Notes: generated by a model from the letters alone, not told the origin. Numbered from the stretch's first letter, positions 31,417 to 42,774 are shown. The stretch is DNA of 64,000 nucleotides from Bombyx mori (GCF_030269925.1 NC_085109.1:8370001-8434000), one strand, 5' to 3'. Program-made: numbers and translations.

Positions 31417-31945
31417 ATGCAATACCGGTCACTCACATACGCACGAATACGCAAATCCGCAAGTGTAGGACGACATTTGCAAATGATTATGCAAAGTTTT
31501 CGCTGCATTCGTGGTTTTCCAAGCTGTGTCGGTTTTTTAACAGACATCAAAGCGCGCGAACCGCGATCCTTCGCGTAGTCTCCCACACATTCGTGTGACC
31601 AGTTGCGCCCAGGATTGCGAAGGCAACGGACGTTTCGCTATTTTCATAGATCGTGACGTCTACTGTGTAGCGTATCTTCATCAAAAGAAATCCCATAAAA
31701 ACAGCATCGCTGTTAATGATATCCGGGAAAGACTTCAAAACTCTTTTACTCTTCAATGTTCTATTGACGAATTAAAAAGGAGGAGAAATTCGTGAGACAT
31801 TGTAAAAACGGGTTCGCAAATTGAGTACCGAACCCATTTGCACAGCCGCTAAGTTTGCGAATGAATATTTGACGGCCCTTCACATGCGCGCAAACATTCG
31901 TACAATGTACGAATATTTGCGCGCATGTCAGTGGCCGGCATTAGT
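31417..31945 (+). mobile_element. candidate DNA transposon with MADF-like remnant and long hairpin
   Basis: Imperfect terminal repeats: left CCGGTCACTCACATACGCAC (from 31427) against the reversed right end CCGGCCACTGACATGCGC (near 31940). Frame 31622-31795 encodes AIFIDRDVYCVAYLHQKKSH then DIRERLQNSF and SIDELKRRRNS, a pattern like the MADF/Myb-like DNA-binding ORF of Harbinger-type elements, ended by an early stop. A 22-bp-arm hairpin lies at 31882-31928. No clean target duplication seen. Confidence 0.4.
31882..31928. repeat. near-perfect inverted repeat (22-nt arms, 3-nt loop)
   Basis: Arms 31882-31903 and 31907-31928 are reverse complements except one base; loop AAT. The arms contain ATGCGCGCAAA and ATTCGTAC. 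Confidence 0.9.
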
Positions 31946-32851
31946 GTATAATTTGGGCGAACATCGATCTTTTCTTTCAAATTTACATTGAAGTTTCATT
32001 TTCGGAACCCATTTCATTTTTCAGCTCAAAAGCTTTTGTCGTGCAACGTTAAAGATTGGCTATTTTACCTTTGTTTATTAAACTACGCAAAACAAACAAA
32101 AACACAATTAACACCAGCGTGGTTAACACTCTTTTTTTATCTACCTTTATGCTAGTAATCTAGACTATTTTGGTTTTACCCTTACTGGCACTTCGTAGAA
32201 GTTAAACCTTCAGAAGTATTTATCGTGCCAGAACGCAGAAACAAACGAGACTGAGAATTTTTCAAAGCTTGGGTTTGTTACAAAAAGATTCCAGATTAAT
32301 TCGAGGCCCGAGGTCGTGTAGGTTAACGTTCCTCACGAACCACGGAGCTCCTTACGGATGGCTTACTTGCAAAAGCGGGATTGTTGGGATTGGAGGGTGT
32401 CTATGTGCGTGCGGGCCGCGTGAGCGAACACCACATTCGCGTAACGCATAGATTATACACTTAATATAGCGTAACGGTCGCGGACTGTCATACAGTATCT
32501 ATGAAAGCGAATAAATGGATACAATGAAATGGAGTCCTAGGGCGTGTCTTCTTGGGTTCTTTGGCTTATTTATTTTCTATTTCTATTTTAGATCATCAAG
32601 GTGTTGATACATTTTTGTTACAATTTGTATTTTACAGCCATGGATTTAACCTAAAAAACTTTACACGTATAGCGTTTGTTTCTTTTGCTTACATAAATTA
32701 GAAAAACATGTTTTGTTTTCTTTAATAGGGGTGTCAATTCTTTTCGAAAAATTTCGAACTTAAAAATCGATTCGATACTCTATCGAACCACATAAAAAAT
32801 CGAGGTCTAAAACTTCGATTATTCAAGAAGCGGTTTTTTTCAGTTTGCATT

Positions 32852-33118
32852 CAGCTGGCAGTGACCCTGACTGCGCCGAGGGTTATGGGTTCGATTCCCA
32901 CATCGGGCTAACATTAGTGTGATGAAAGGTTTATTGCCTGAGTGTTTATTATTTATATATCTATATTTTTAAACATATATAAGTATATATATCACTCTCT
33001 GATACCCATAGCACAGATAATCCCAATCTGGGGCCAGATGTCCCCTGCGTCATTTGTTCCCAGTTATTAATTATTTATTCCATCTGATCGTGCGGTGTAT
33101 GGAGTATATAAATAAATA
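32852..33118 (+). mobile_element. tRNA-derived lepidopteran SINE
   Basis: A tRNA-like head with a pol III B box GGTTCGATTCC (32888-32898) and an AGCTGGCAGTGACC start, then a conserved body (ACCCATAGCACAGATAATCC, CCAGATGTCCCCTGCG), ending GTATATAAATAAATAA. Not a functional tRNA: no cloverleaf beyond the head. Confidence 0.7.
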
Positions 33119-33344
33119 ATTTACCAAATATGAAGACAGAAATGCAATTATCGCTTTCAGAGGAATAGTCACTAAAGGACTATTGTGTTTACCACAAGAA
33201 CTAATGTTTAATTAATAGGAGAAAAATATAATAGAGATGAGATTGCTATGGATGTAGAATTGGAAAGTTCATCATTGAAAATAGTGCTAGTTCCAGAAAA
33301 TTATGTGCGGTTTTTTTTATTGAGCTGCCAATTGGTTGCTTTTT

Positions 33345-33620
33345 TTAAGTTCTTATGTGGGTGTACGAGCCCACGGCCCACCTGGTGTTAAGTGGTTGCC
33401 GTAGTCCATAGACATCAACAACATAAATACCATCATCCACTTTGAGACATGAGTTTCGAATTTTAATTTTTATAGTACAATTGCTGCCCTACCCTTCAAA
33501 CCGAAACTTAATACTGCGTCACGGCAGAAACAGGCAGAGTAGTGTCATTCACCCATGGGGGCTCACGAACAAGTACGTAAATTATAATTTTTGCGCATTA
33601 GATTTTTATTACACGATTAA
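33345..33620 (-). repeat. Bm1-type SINE upstream of ISCA2
   Basis: TGGGTGTACGAGCCCACGGC through AACCGAAACTTAATACTGCG and GGCTCACGAAC..TAATTTTTGCGCATT. About 250 bp upstream of the ISCA2 start codon. Confidence 0.75.
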
Positions 33621-33870
33621 AAATCGATCTTATTTGGCCAAAAATCAATGTCGGATCGGCCTCCGTAATTCTCGAAAATTTTCGGTACAAGCAAAGCGCA
33701 AGTCTACATAATATGTCATTGTCAATGTCAATTGTGGTACACCTATGTACATAGATTATACACTTCCTATGTATGTCTCAAGTATCTTTATGTAGGCTGT
33801 GACTAGAATAGAATTAAATAATAAACTTAGTTAAAGCACTGGAAGATATTTTTCTAGAATACGAAAGAAA

Positions 33871-34124
33871 ATGTTTTTACGTTTTAGAAATTTACACCAG
33901 TTAAAAAAGTTTGTTAATGTAAACACATTAAACAAAAGATTCTCCCAAGAACCAGCAACTTCTGTTTCAAGTACAGATATCAGTATTAGTGACAATTGTG
34001 TACAAAAATTAAAAGAATTATGTAAAGAAAACGATACCTTTCTGAGGCTTTGTGTAGAAAGTGGTGGATGCTCTGGATTCCAGTATAAATTCAACTTAGA
34101 CAATGTTGTTGATAGTGATGACAG
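33871..34124 (+). CDS. ISCA2: ISCA2 exon 1
   Basis: Encodes the presequence [14 protein letters not shown] onward and the first half of the IscA fold, including [10 protein letters not shown] with ligand Cys67. It ends DSDD plus AG before gtatgt. The ATG follows an A-rich context (gaaaATG) and is the first in this frame with a presequence-like N-terminus. Confidence 0.93.
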
Positions 34125-34997
34125 GTATGTATTAGAGCAAAATATCGAAGTACTCTGCTATACAACTCACTTTTGATTGCATAAGATAGTGGCAGAATAA
34201 AAAGAATAAGAAAAGAGCTGTAACAAAACTCGTGGAAAGAATATTCAGTGCTATTATTTTAGAAATTAAGAAGCATTCTTGTCAAATATATAATATCATT
34301 TTTCAAACTCATTTTTCATTCTGTATAATAATAATAATGAATATTATATTGTAATATTATTCTTCATTTCTTTATCAATGTAGAAGACATTGTGTTTTCT
34401 TAATGGTCTAAATGAGAGACTTCAATCAGTCTGGACTAAATTCCTATATCCCAAAAATATACACAAGTACAACAAAAGTTACTAATATTATGATAACTTA
34501 ATTAGGAAAATCAGGACCTTTTATTAGCAACAAATTTTTATCAAAGTAATTGCTTAGTCTTGATTGGTTAAATTCTCCTGCATTGGAGTTAAAATAATAG
34601 CAACTAATCAAACACTATGAAAACAAATAAATAACCTTTAAGAATAAAACTATACATTTTAAAAGAGAAAAATTCTATGAAAATAGTGCTGGACTTGTGG
34701 TATACTAGCTGTTACTTGCAATGCTTTGCTGTTTTTTTGTGTAATATGAAACTTATACTTTTAATAACCAATTATGTATTACAATCTTTTATATAATAAT
34801 AATTTATTTATTAACCTTGAAAACATTTACACATAACAGTTTGCTAAAAACTCTTCACACTAGGCACTGCCTGTCTCATGGAGAGTTTTTAGATGAAAGG
34901 CCCAGGATTGAGTCGTGTGTAGTGCCATGGGAGATGCCTAAGTCCAACAGTGGAGTAAATAGGCTGCAAATGAAGTACTTATACAATCCAACTTCTT

Positions 34998-35029
<32 letters not shown>

Positions 35030-36435
35030 ATATATATATAATAATTATATAAATAAGTATATAATTATATGAAGCATACAAACCATACTTGTAATATATT
35101 ATAAATAGAATTTGCTTCTTAACCTTGCACATCTATACCAAATAATTTGATCTTTGATGAGACTGATCATAAAATTTGGAATGTAGATTATCAATGATAC
35201 AGAAAAGCACAGAGAATACTGTCCGTTCAGAACAAGAAGCTGTTCTAGGGATATGTGATTTCTATTTATAGATTATAATTTCTTTTATTGCCCTTGTAGG
35301 TATACAAGCATACAGCCCACTTGATAGTGAATGGTTACCGTCACTCATGATCATCACTAATGCCAGGGGCAGAGCCAAGCCGCCGCCTATAATGCATGAA
35401 GCAGAGTGTAAAAGTTAGTAAAGAATAAATTGTTCATTATGTATCCATTCATTTATATTATAAATAAAATTAGTGTTAAAATAATTTTTTTCAATAATTG
35501 CCAATTTAATTTTTTTTGGGTTCTGAGCAAACATTTAGAGTATATTTTATGCTTGATTTGGTAAGCCAATACATCATAATTATTTTTTATGATCATCTTA
35601 ATATTTTTATATGAATTTTTATGAAAGGAAAAAGAGTATAAAAAGCCGATACATCTTTTAGTATACTTTATTATAACATTCTCATTTTGTTGCTACTCTA
35701 ATACAAAACCCTATAACCCTATTAACCCTATTACATACCACACCCTTGCCCCTTTTGCTTTAATATTCGTTTTTTTTGTCAATATTTTCTCTTGTTGAAA
35801 AATTATTTTAACGATGGAAACCGATGCATTAGCAGTAGTGACTTTTTAATAATGAGGACATCAAGATAGCTAGACGTAAAATGATTGGCTTCATTGGACA
35901 TGACAGCCTAAAAAAAAATGCATTAATTTTTAGGGGCATTATGAAATGATGAATTTTTAATCTTCAAATTTACTTGAACTTTATTTTGTTATGTTTTTTT
36001 TTATAAGTTCAAGATATTCCAGTTGACGTTGTTTAAATATCAATCTCGTAATTTCTGAACTGAAAAAAAATACTACTATTCATTACTACATTTGCCAAAG
36101 TTAACATTTTTGCCAAAGGGCCTAAGGAATTTAAGGTTATGCTATTTAGTAATTCAATGTTTTTGTAATTGCATTGAATATGTACGGAAGCTCGCATTAT
36201 TGTTTTAAGGAAATAGATGAAACAAAACTTCATTGACTAACCAAGTTTTTTTTTCAGGATATTTGAAAAAAATGGTGTCAAAGTGGTGGTTGATGAGACG
36301 TCACTTGAGTATATTAAAGGTTCAACAATAGATTATCACACTGAACTTATTAGGTCTGCTTTCCGAGTGCAACAGAACCCAAATGCAGATATAGGTTGCT
36401 CTTGCGGTGCTAGTTTTTCTATAAAAATTGATTGA
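33871..36435 (+). CDS. ISCA2: ISCA2, mitochondrial iron-sulfur cluster assembly 2
   Basis: A-type Fe-S carrier of the HesB/IscA family. With ISCA1 and IBA57 it works late in mitochondrial Fe4S4 assembly (known for the family). Two exons, 33871-34124 and 36258-36435, join in frame (phase 2, AG+G) to give 143 residues; the human protein is about 154. Residues 1-24 are rich in Arg, Lys and Phe and free of acidic residues, as in a mitochondrial presequence. The A-type domain begins near residue 38. The cluster ligands are visible: Cys67 in [10 protein letters not shown], and Cys132 and Cys134 in GCSCG near the C-terminus. The donor is AG/gtatgt; the acceptor ttttttttcag has a strong pyrimidine tract. 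The 2.1-kb intron carries a (CT)n run and one LINE 3' end. The gene converges on the small minus-strand gene ending at 37242. Confidence 0.93.
35000..35029 (+). repeat. (CT)n microsatellite in ISCA2 intron
   Basis: About 14 CT dinucleotides followed by an AT run. Confidence 0.95.
35283..35395 (-). repeat. LINE 3' tail fragment in ISCA2 intron
   Basis: TTGCCCTTGTAGGTATACAA ... CCAGGGGCAGAGCCAAGCCG, the reverse complement of the GRQRLG LINE tail. Confidence 0.7.
36258..36435 (+). CDS. ISCA2: ISCA2 exon 2 and stop
   Basis: Follows a T-rich acceptor ending at 36257. Encodes [20 protein letters not shown], then GSTIDY, then [19 protein letters not shown] and TGA at 36433-36435. GCSCG provides the last two cluster-binding cysteines. 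The exon has only short reading potential alone and is easily missed in ORF scans. Confidence 0.93.
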
Positions 36436-36904
36436 AATGGCCATATTAAACCACTGTAAATTTTTTATGCAATTATGGAAAATAATTTAGTTAAGAAATG
36501 AATGATTAGATAGATTATAATATGTGTTTTAATAATACTTAGTAATTAAACTGTAAAAACAATCTACTTAAAGAGTTTAATGATTTGAAAATACCTAAAT
36601 CTCTTTTAGTTAAAGACAAATATGTTTCAGTGACCATTATCAAGGAGCAGGGCTCTCAATTACCAGTCATTTTCATGTGATAACAAACAAGAGCTGACAG
36701 ATTGTGAACAATTATTAAATAATGAATAGTTCAGAATCTTAGTGATAAAGCTCTTTGAAATTTGTTCCATACAGAGTGGTTTGAGAAACTCTTCCAGATG
36801 ATCTCGTAAATTTTTACAATCCGCCGTCGGAGTAGAATTTGTTGTTACCGTGAAAAACACTGTTTGGTTTGGACTGAGAATGAAATCCCGTCGTTATTTC
36901 TAAA

Positions 36905-37012
36905 GTCTCTAGTGGTAGATAGCGGCTGACATGTGTTTCTTATATTGCTAATATCCACAGAGGATGTTGGGCGCTCACCATTAGGTGGGCACCTTGGAAA
37001 TAAAAAAACCGT
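36905..37012 (+). repeat. diverged LINE 3' tail fragment
   Basis: AGTGGTAGATAGCGGCTGAC ... CTCACCATTAGGTGGGCACC then AATAAAAAAA. It sits between the convergent ISCA2 and small-gene 3' ends. Confidence 0.55.
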
Positions 37013-37241
37013 GTATTTAAATTTTATATACAATAAAATCCTCCAAAATCGCATGGCGCTATGGTGGACCTTTTGACAAATCCAAATATCCAGAGGAGGA
37101 GGAGAGGCCTTACAGGCGCTTTGGATTAATCGAGGGTGGACACGTAAACGATCTATTTACAACGACCATACATTCTAATATAAAAAATATATATTTAAAA
37201 ATGTTATTTTATTTCATATTAAGAAAGAAAAAACAAAATTG

Positions 37242-37341
37242 TCAATGAGACTGAGATACATTGATTGCGGCCCAAACGTTGTCTAGTTTCGGCGACGGCA
37301 GAGTTATCATGGGTTCGTTCTTAGAGGAATTCACAGGCAAT
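37242..37341 (-). CDS. small unknown gene, last exon
   Basis: The acceptor aataatttcag precedes 37341. Encodes LPVNSSKNEPMITLPSPK then LDNVWAAINVSQSH and TGA. AATAAA follows about 30 nt downstream. Confidence 0.65.
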
Positions 37342-39814
37342 CTGAAATTATTCAAATAAAATTATATTTATATTATTGAAGAGTATTGTAATTTACCCAT
37401 TAAACGTATGTATTTGTAATATGCGTACTATATACACAGTTACATCTGGATGCACATAAACAAAGAACGGATGTGAATTGGTCACGGCGGAACCCACGCT
37501 CGGGGCTTGCTCCACATGAGAGCGCCGTTCTTTTTCCGTACCAAGCCATCGTCAAGCCGGGATAGAATCTCGCCTGAAATCTGGTTGTGCCCGTATACCG
37601 GTTTGGGGACCAGCAAAGCAGACCCAAGAAGACGACGTGTTAAGGTCCTTATCATACTAGCGGTTTGCGAGCGCATGCAGGGCCGAGCATATCCGCCGCG
37701 AATACACCGTGAAGACTCGGCGGCTGCTCAGTGAGGACATCGCGGCGTCGCCGACCCGTGGTAGATACGCAACGTTTTCGTCGCGTATTTGTAGCGAGTT
37801 AACGTCGTACAATACACTCAGTAACAAAACTTGTTACTTCGAAGATGCCGAAGACGAAAACGAAAGCATAGACGAATTTGGGAGGATCCATTATCAGTTA
37901 AATCGAATGGAAGAGAGCGAGTACTTTGTTATGAGTTATTGCACCTGATACTGACTGAAGTGAGGCGGGTGGACGGGCTGGCGTTTGTACGAGACGATAA
38001 AAAATGGCGTCTACGCTGCTATTCGCGACGATCTCCTTGCGCGTCCGTAACGAATTCGCTGCGCATACGCGGCGTGTTCGTTGCGCGCCCGCTGCTTTGA
38101 GAACGCTCGCAATCCGCTATATAGTATGATAACGCCCTAAGAGTGACGGATGACCGCACTCTCCGATGCATGTTGGTTCTGACCCAGTGGAGTATCCAGG
38201 AGTTATGTGTTCGCGGCGATGTCTAAGCGGGCTTCGGATTGCCTGCCGACCGAGATGCTCATTGGTCATTCGGCCTGTGGGAGTAGAATTTGCGCGATCC
38301 TTACTCCCGCCCAGTCTCGGTTGAGTTTTGTCTCATCTGATGCAGATTGTTGAGCGACAAGAGGTTTTATTCCCGTTCAATTTAACGTATGCCGCTTAGT
38401 CCCTGCAATCTATAAGCGGAGGGCCGGCGATTTCTTCCGGACCCAAAAAATTAAGAAGTGTATGTATCTAGCAAGAAATCTAAAAAAATGTAGTTTCAAA
38501 AAAAACGTGCTAGGACTCACTGCTGAAAATCCCCAGAAGAAACGAAGGCGTCATTGACTTTTTTCACATTGTGCGGCGAATAACGGTTGTACTTTCCCCA
38601 GATACTATTCATGAATTTGCTGTTATACTTTACAGGTAATTCAACATCTGAAATTATTTTAACGATTATTACTTACATTAAATAACTAACTACCAGTAAT
38701 ACGCCTATTATCTTAATATAAATTAATATTTTTGATTATTCAATACTGAAGTCGTTGTGGCCTAAAGGATAATCTCGAATCCCACAAGCAGTGAGCTTAG
38801 TGTCAGTTTTTTAACGTTCTCGATAGCGTAAAAGTTAACTCAAATCTGTAGGTACCTATGCAGTTGGAACAGCGCCCCTAGTGGCAATTGTAGGCAAACG
38901 TATATTTCTGCCGTGAAAGAGTAATAAGTTTCGGTAGTACCAAAAAACTTAGACTGACTCGGAATTCGTGTAACAAGGCGGATGGTGGCGTGTAAGTTTT
39001 TGATGTCTATGGATTCCGGTAATGGGTTGGGTAATTCCGGTGGGTTGTCAGCTCGTCTACCCATCTAAGCAATAAAAAAACACGTGGTGCTCTCAACAAT
39101 ATCGGACAGTGTTCAAACTGAAAGTCTCATTTGGTACTTAAATCTAATATGAGCTACACTTTTTTAGAGCCTGCCATGAGCACATGAGCTTACCTGTTAA
39201 GTGGTTACCGGATCCACTGTTTTGTAGCGGTTATCAGATCCAAAGATATCTTAAAGCTAATACTGCCACCCTTGTAGAGAAATAGGGTGAAAGTCGCAAC
39301 ATTAACCTGCCCTTCGAACCGAATTAACCATCAGAAAAGGCATAAGTATTATAAGAGAATTTGAATTAATAGAAAGCTGGGTAGGTGATTTTTTCTTCAA
39401 GTATTGCCACCTCATTCTTGTTTATAATAAATCTGTTGACGACCGTTCACTCCTAGGCTTGAATCACAAACGGGATGTAAAAACATAAGAAAAGTAAATT
39501 TTTGGCCTTAGCCTAATAAAATCGAATAATTTGCTAAAAACAATGGAATTTAAGTTTTTTTATTTTATTTATGATATCTGTGAACCTGTAACATGCTTTC
39601 ATATCTATTTACCATTTCTATAAACAGTCTCATTAAATTTATGTAACTTATTTATTCAACAACAACTCACTTGTGAAACTGAAATATTTGTCAGGTTTCT
39701 TGCCCATATCAACATTGGGCATCTTCAAGTCACGATTTTCACGTTGAGTTTCACGGATACGCCCAGCCGTAAAAGCGGATGGCGGAATGCAAGACATTTT
39801 CTTCAGTTCACAGG
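37242..39814 (-). CDS. unrecognised small gene, 117 residues, three coding exons
   Basis: Built from three short exons with consensus splice sites: 39814-39671 (ATG at 39797), 38647-38521 and 37341-37242 (TGA at 37244-37242). Phases are compatible (1 then 2), giving an uninterrupted 117-residue product. It begins MSCIPPSAFTAGRIRETQ, is basic and polar in its first third, has an aromatic middle (KYNSKFMNSIWGKYNRYSPH), and ends LDNVWAAINVSQSH. I see no signal peptide, membrane segment or familiar domain. A poly(A) signal (AATAAA on the minus strand) lies at 37213-37208, about 30 nt after the stop, supporting a real 3' end. The exon with the ATG is also open upstream of it (CELKKM), so a further 5' coding exon is possible. 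I do not recognise the family. Confidence 0.65.
37440..38460. other. GC-rich block inside the small gene's last intron, identity unknown
   Basis: About 1 kb with clearly higher GC and CpG than the AT-rich surroundings. Both strands are open over parts: minus 37676-37482 (MIRTLTRRLLGSALLVPKPV...), plus 37661-37948 (VKTRRLLSEDIAASPTRGRY...FEDAEDENESIDEFGRI). Neither matches a protein I know, and neither has splice or poly(A) support. It could be an unrecognised transposon leader or a nested gene. Confidence 0.35.
38521..38647 (-). CDS. small unknown gene, middle exon
   Basis: The acceptor aaataatttcag precedes 38647; the donor gtgagtcc follows 38521. Encodes (N)VELPVKYNSKFMNSIWGK, then YNRYSPHNVKK and VNDAFVSSGDFQ, ending with CA that joins A of the last exon as Gln. 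127 nt converts phase 1 to phase 2, exactly as the flanking exons require. Confidence 0.65.
38748..39078 (+). repeat. Bm1-type SINE, diverged but with tRNA head
   Basis: GTCGTTGTGGCCTAAAGGAT head, a reduced B-box region, ATTTCTGCCGTGAAAGAGTA body and CGTCTACCCATCTAAGCAAT end with an A run. It lies in the intron between exons 1 and 2 of the small gene. Confidence 0.7.
39172..39330 (-). repeat. degenerate Bm1-type SINE
   Basis: CTTACCTGTTAAGTGGTTACCGG ... CTGCCACCC ... CTGCCCTTCGAACCGAA, with a partial internal duplication of the GGTTA-C segment. Confidence 0.5.
39671..39814 (-). CDS. small unknown gene, first coding exon
   Basis: The acceptor ttcctttccag precedes 39814, so an upstream exon, probably 5' UTR, must exist. 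ATG is at 39797-39795. It encodes MSCIPPSAFTAGRIRETQ and continues to PDKYFSFT, ending one base into a codon before gtgagt (39670-39665). Confidence 0.65.
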
Positions 39815-41307
39815 CTGGAAAGGAAATTAGGATATTTCTCAGAACAGGATCTTATATTTAGAGAACGGTGTTAGGGCGTATCTTGGAAAGATACCTAATG
39901 TAGAAGCCGGGGATTCTAATTTCCATTTGCGGGAACCATTTTGCTTAAAACTTAGTTACTATTAAAGTACTTACTTTATAATTAATGATTAATGCATGAG
40001 TGTTGTGTACTGATGGTATTTACATTTTAACTGATACATTGATCTTAACATACACACTCAGCAGAAAAGAAACGGCAACAGCGTATTATCCCAACGGGCT
40101 GAAACTACATACCGAGTACATTGATATTTTTTTTAGATTCTGCTGAAATTCATTCGAAAACGTGCTTGAAGAGTTTCAGCAAGCTAACTTAACCATCTAC
40201 GAGAAGTAAATTCATAGCAATATGGTAAAGTGGGAGGGGAGTAATGTTGCGAGATCTTTTACCGAATAAAAGAAACCCGGCATAAATATGAATCGCGATA
40301 ATACCAAGAATTTACACTCGCTCGGTACACTTTATATTATAAGGAATTAGGTTAAAAATACATTTTAAATGGTCTAAGTAGGTATATTATGTTGTTTGCC
40401 AAATAATGCATTGCAAAATAACTGTACGAAAATTGGCAATATAAATAATTCTTAGTATTTAAAAAAACAAAAAGTAATAGCTATGGGGTTATTCTTTTGT
40501 GTGTAGTAAGCTAGGCTTTACCGGACACGACATTAAACAATATTTTTACTACCGAATTACTTCGAATTTGGACTATATTTTGACAAAGAACTGAAAATGT
40601 TGCGTCAATATTAATTAATACGCTGGCTGGTTAACATGTTTTAATCATTGGCAATAGTAAAAGCCTCAGTGTTTTTCTAAAGTATTTTTTAAAATAATTT
40701 AGGAACAATATGAACTTTAGATTAATATATAGATTGTTCGCCATATTTAGAATGTGTTATCGTGTTTATAATATACCTTTACACAGTTCGAAGATTAACT
40801 TGCTCAGTGTCACAGTTTTCTTTTGTGCAATGATGAGCTCAAAACTATTGGAGTCTTCGCAAACGCTGCGGTACGTGCAACGAAATTTTCTTGGATTCAG
40901 CAGCACCATGAATTACACGGACCAAAGAGAACGACTATTACAGTAGGCAATAGAGTAACTACTGACAAGATGGCTGCTCAGTATGAGTTCACGACCCCAA
41001 TGTCCAGTTATCAGTTTCCAGCGACGAGAAGGCGACGTAATGTTTCAAATACACAAATATGATAAGTTGTTGGTCCTAAAGTTCGAACATACGCACAGGT
41101 GGCTGTGATTAAATATTGTTTTAAGCTTTGATCATAACACATAGCAACAAACATAGCTCTAAAAATATTAAAAATCCTATTTAAACGAGCATTTACGACT
41201 AATGCTAAGAAACAAACCCGATGTCGTAACGTCATGTTAAAAGTAGCAAAAAATTATATTCACACAATATGTCGTCACTGTCAGCCAAATCATTCATTTT
41301 GTTTGTT
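39815..41307. other. intergenic or 5' region of the small gene
   Basis: The upstream (5' UTR) exon and promoter of the small gene must lie here or beyond. Plus-strand frames at 40710-41062 look like chance. Confidence 0.35.
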
Positions 41308-41555
41308 TGTTTTATATAAGTGGACGAGCTCCCGACCCGCCTAGTGTTAAGTGGTTACCTGAGCCCATAATCACCAACAACGTAAAAGCCGCCAGTCACC
41401 GTGAGACCTGAGTTTTAAGTTACCGTTTTTACAGTACAACGGCTGCTCAGCCCCCCAAACCGAAACGCATTACTGCATATTAGAAATAGGCACGATAGTG
41501 TTACCTACCCGTGCAGGCTCACAAGATACCCTACCACCAGTAAAAAACGGTGTAG
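41308..41555 (-). repeat. Bm1-type SINE, 5'-truncated
   Basis: TATAAGTGGACGAGCTCCCG through CAAACCGAAACGCATTACTGC and CTACCACCAGTAAAAA. Confidence 0.75.
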
Positions 41556-41682
41556 GCCTTTTGTCAGAATAATGCTCTTTATTCTGAGCGACATATTATT
41601 ATGTTGTACATTCTCGTATGACTATAACGTAATATATACGTAGTTATTTTATAATAACCTGTCCCCACCTACTACACTACAC

Positions 41683-41702
41683 TACGCACACACACACACA
41701 CA
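41683..41702 (+). repeat. (CA)n microsatellite
   Basis: CACACACACACACACA run within a CTACACTAC-rich stretch. Confidence 0.9.
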
Positions 41703-41799
41703 CTACACCTGCCTACACTACCTATACACTGTCCGTAGCGCGCTTTGGGATTGTTTTCTTTCCGTCCATGTTAGTCCACTAGTTCCGTTGATTTTTTTT

Positions 41800-42190
41800 A
41801 TGATTGACAGCTTACTGGTGGCCCAGAGGCCTTTCCAGTTTCACAAGGACAGGTTGGCGAGCAAGGGCTCAGCCAGAAAGGGCGGGATTTGCTAACAGCT
41901 ACCCGAGCGCCTCCAAGGGAGACCTAACAACTCAAGAGTAGCTGCTTCGCGAATGAATCTACTACCGGATCGGAATCGCGACCCGCTGAGAAGATCCGGC
42001 GAGAAACTCAACGGGCTGATGTTAAGGTTAGGTTGCACGTCGAACTCTTTGCCGAGTTCGACGAATACGGTTACCGGGGTCTCTCCTAGTGTTAGAGTGG
42101 AAGGCGTCTAATGCAAGGGTTATTGCATCTGATGGATCCGTAAGGATGTGGAGTTCCGTTGTTACAATAGCTGCTGCCGTAAGCAAAAAT
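41800..42190 (-). mobile_element. Jockey-type LINE 3' end
   Basis: CTACCGGATCGGAATCGCGA-CCCGCTGAGAAGATCC-GGCGAGAAACTCAACGGGC is the reversed Jockey 3' UTR; GTCGAACTCTTTGCCGAGTTCGACGA is its coding end. Confidence 0.65.
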
Positions 42191-42774
42191 GGTATTGCTT
42201 TGGACTGGGAACGATTTATAGGGTTCTATATATACTTATAAGGAGATGCCATCCATAACAGACTTGGTAGACTTGGTTGGAGATAGAAATACTATTTACT
42301 TTCCATAAAACATGCCGTTGTCGCTTGTCCAAATTTATTTTCTCCATGCAGGTTCATTTGAATGGTTTAGATGATATGACCGTTCCATGCAAAATACACG
42401 TTTTACGTTATGTATCTTATTTCATTTGCAAATATCTGTCTATGTATATTATATAAGGCTGCTTACAAGAATAAAGACAAGAATACTTTACATAATAGCT
42501 TTCATAATCATGGTAATTAGGCGTCACCTGTGCTGGGTTATTTGTATTTTTAATTCAAAACCAACGAAACAGGTTGTATTGTAGGTACAGGTATAACTTG
42601 GTTCACTTTATGTAAATCATATTATATTGATATATTGGTCCGTTGCTATATGAAAAACGACACAACCAATCGCACATCGCTTAAATATATAATAATATGT
42701 ATTAGGATATTATTATTTTTTTCCTACCTATGCTGATAGCCTACAGCGGCGAGATCAGCTTCTCCTTGACTTGA

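Noticed and set aside
32852..32925. Possible tRNA gene (B box GGTTCGATTCC)
   Set aside because: No complete cloverleaf, and the sequence continues into a SINE body; the same holds for 53521-53757 and the Bm1 heads at 50716 and 60475.
34938..35132. Frame rich in [10 protein letters not shown] next to ISCA2
   Set aside because: It is only a translation of the (CT)n microsatellite.
37400..37676. Minus-strand frames as an extra exon of the small gene
   Set aside because: The last intron of the small gene already joins in phase; no consensus splice pair brings these frames into the product. Kept only as part of the GC-rich block.
40710..41235. Overlapping plus- and minus-strand frames of 70-80 residues
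   Set aside because: No recognisable domain, no splice context and no consistent codon use; treated as chance.
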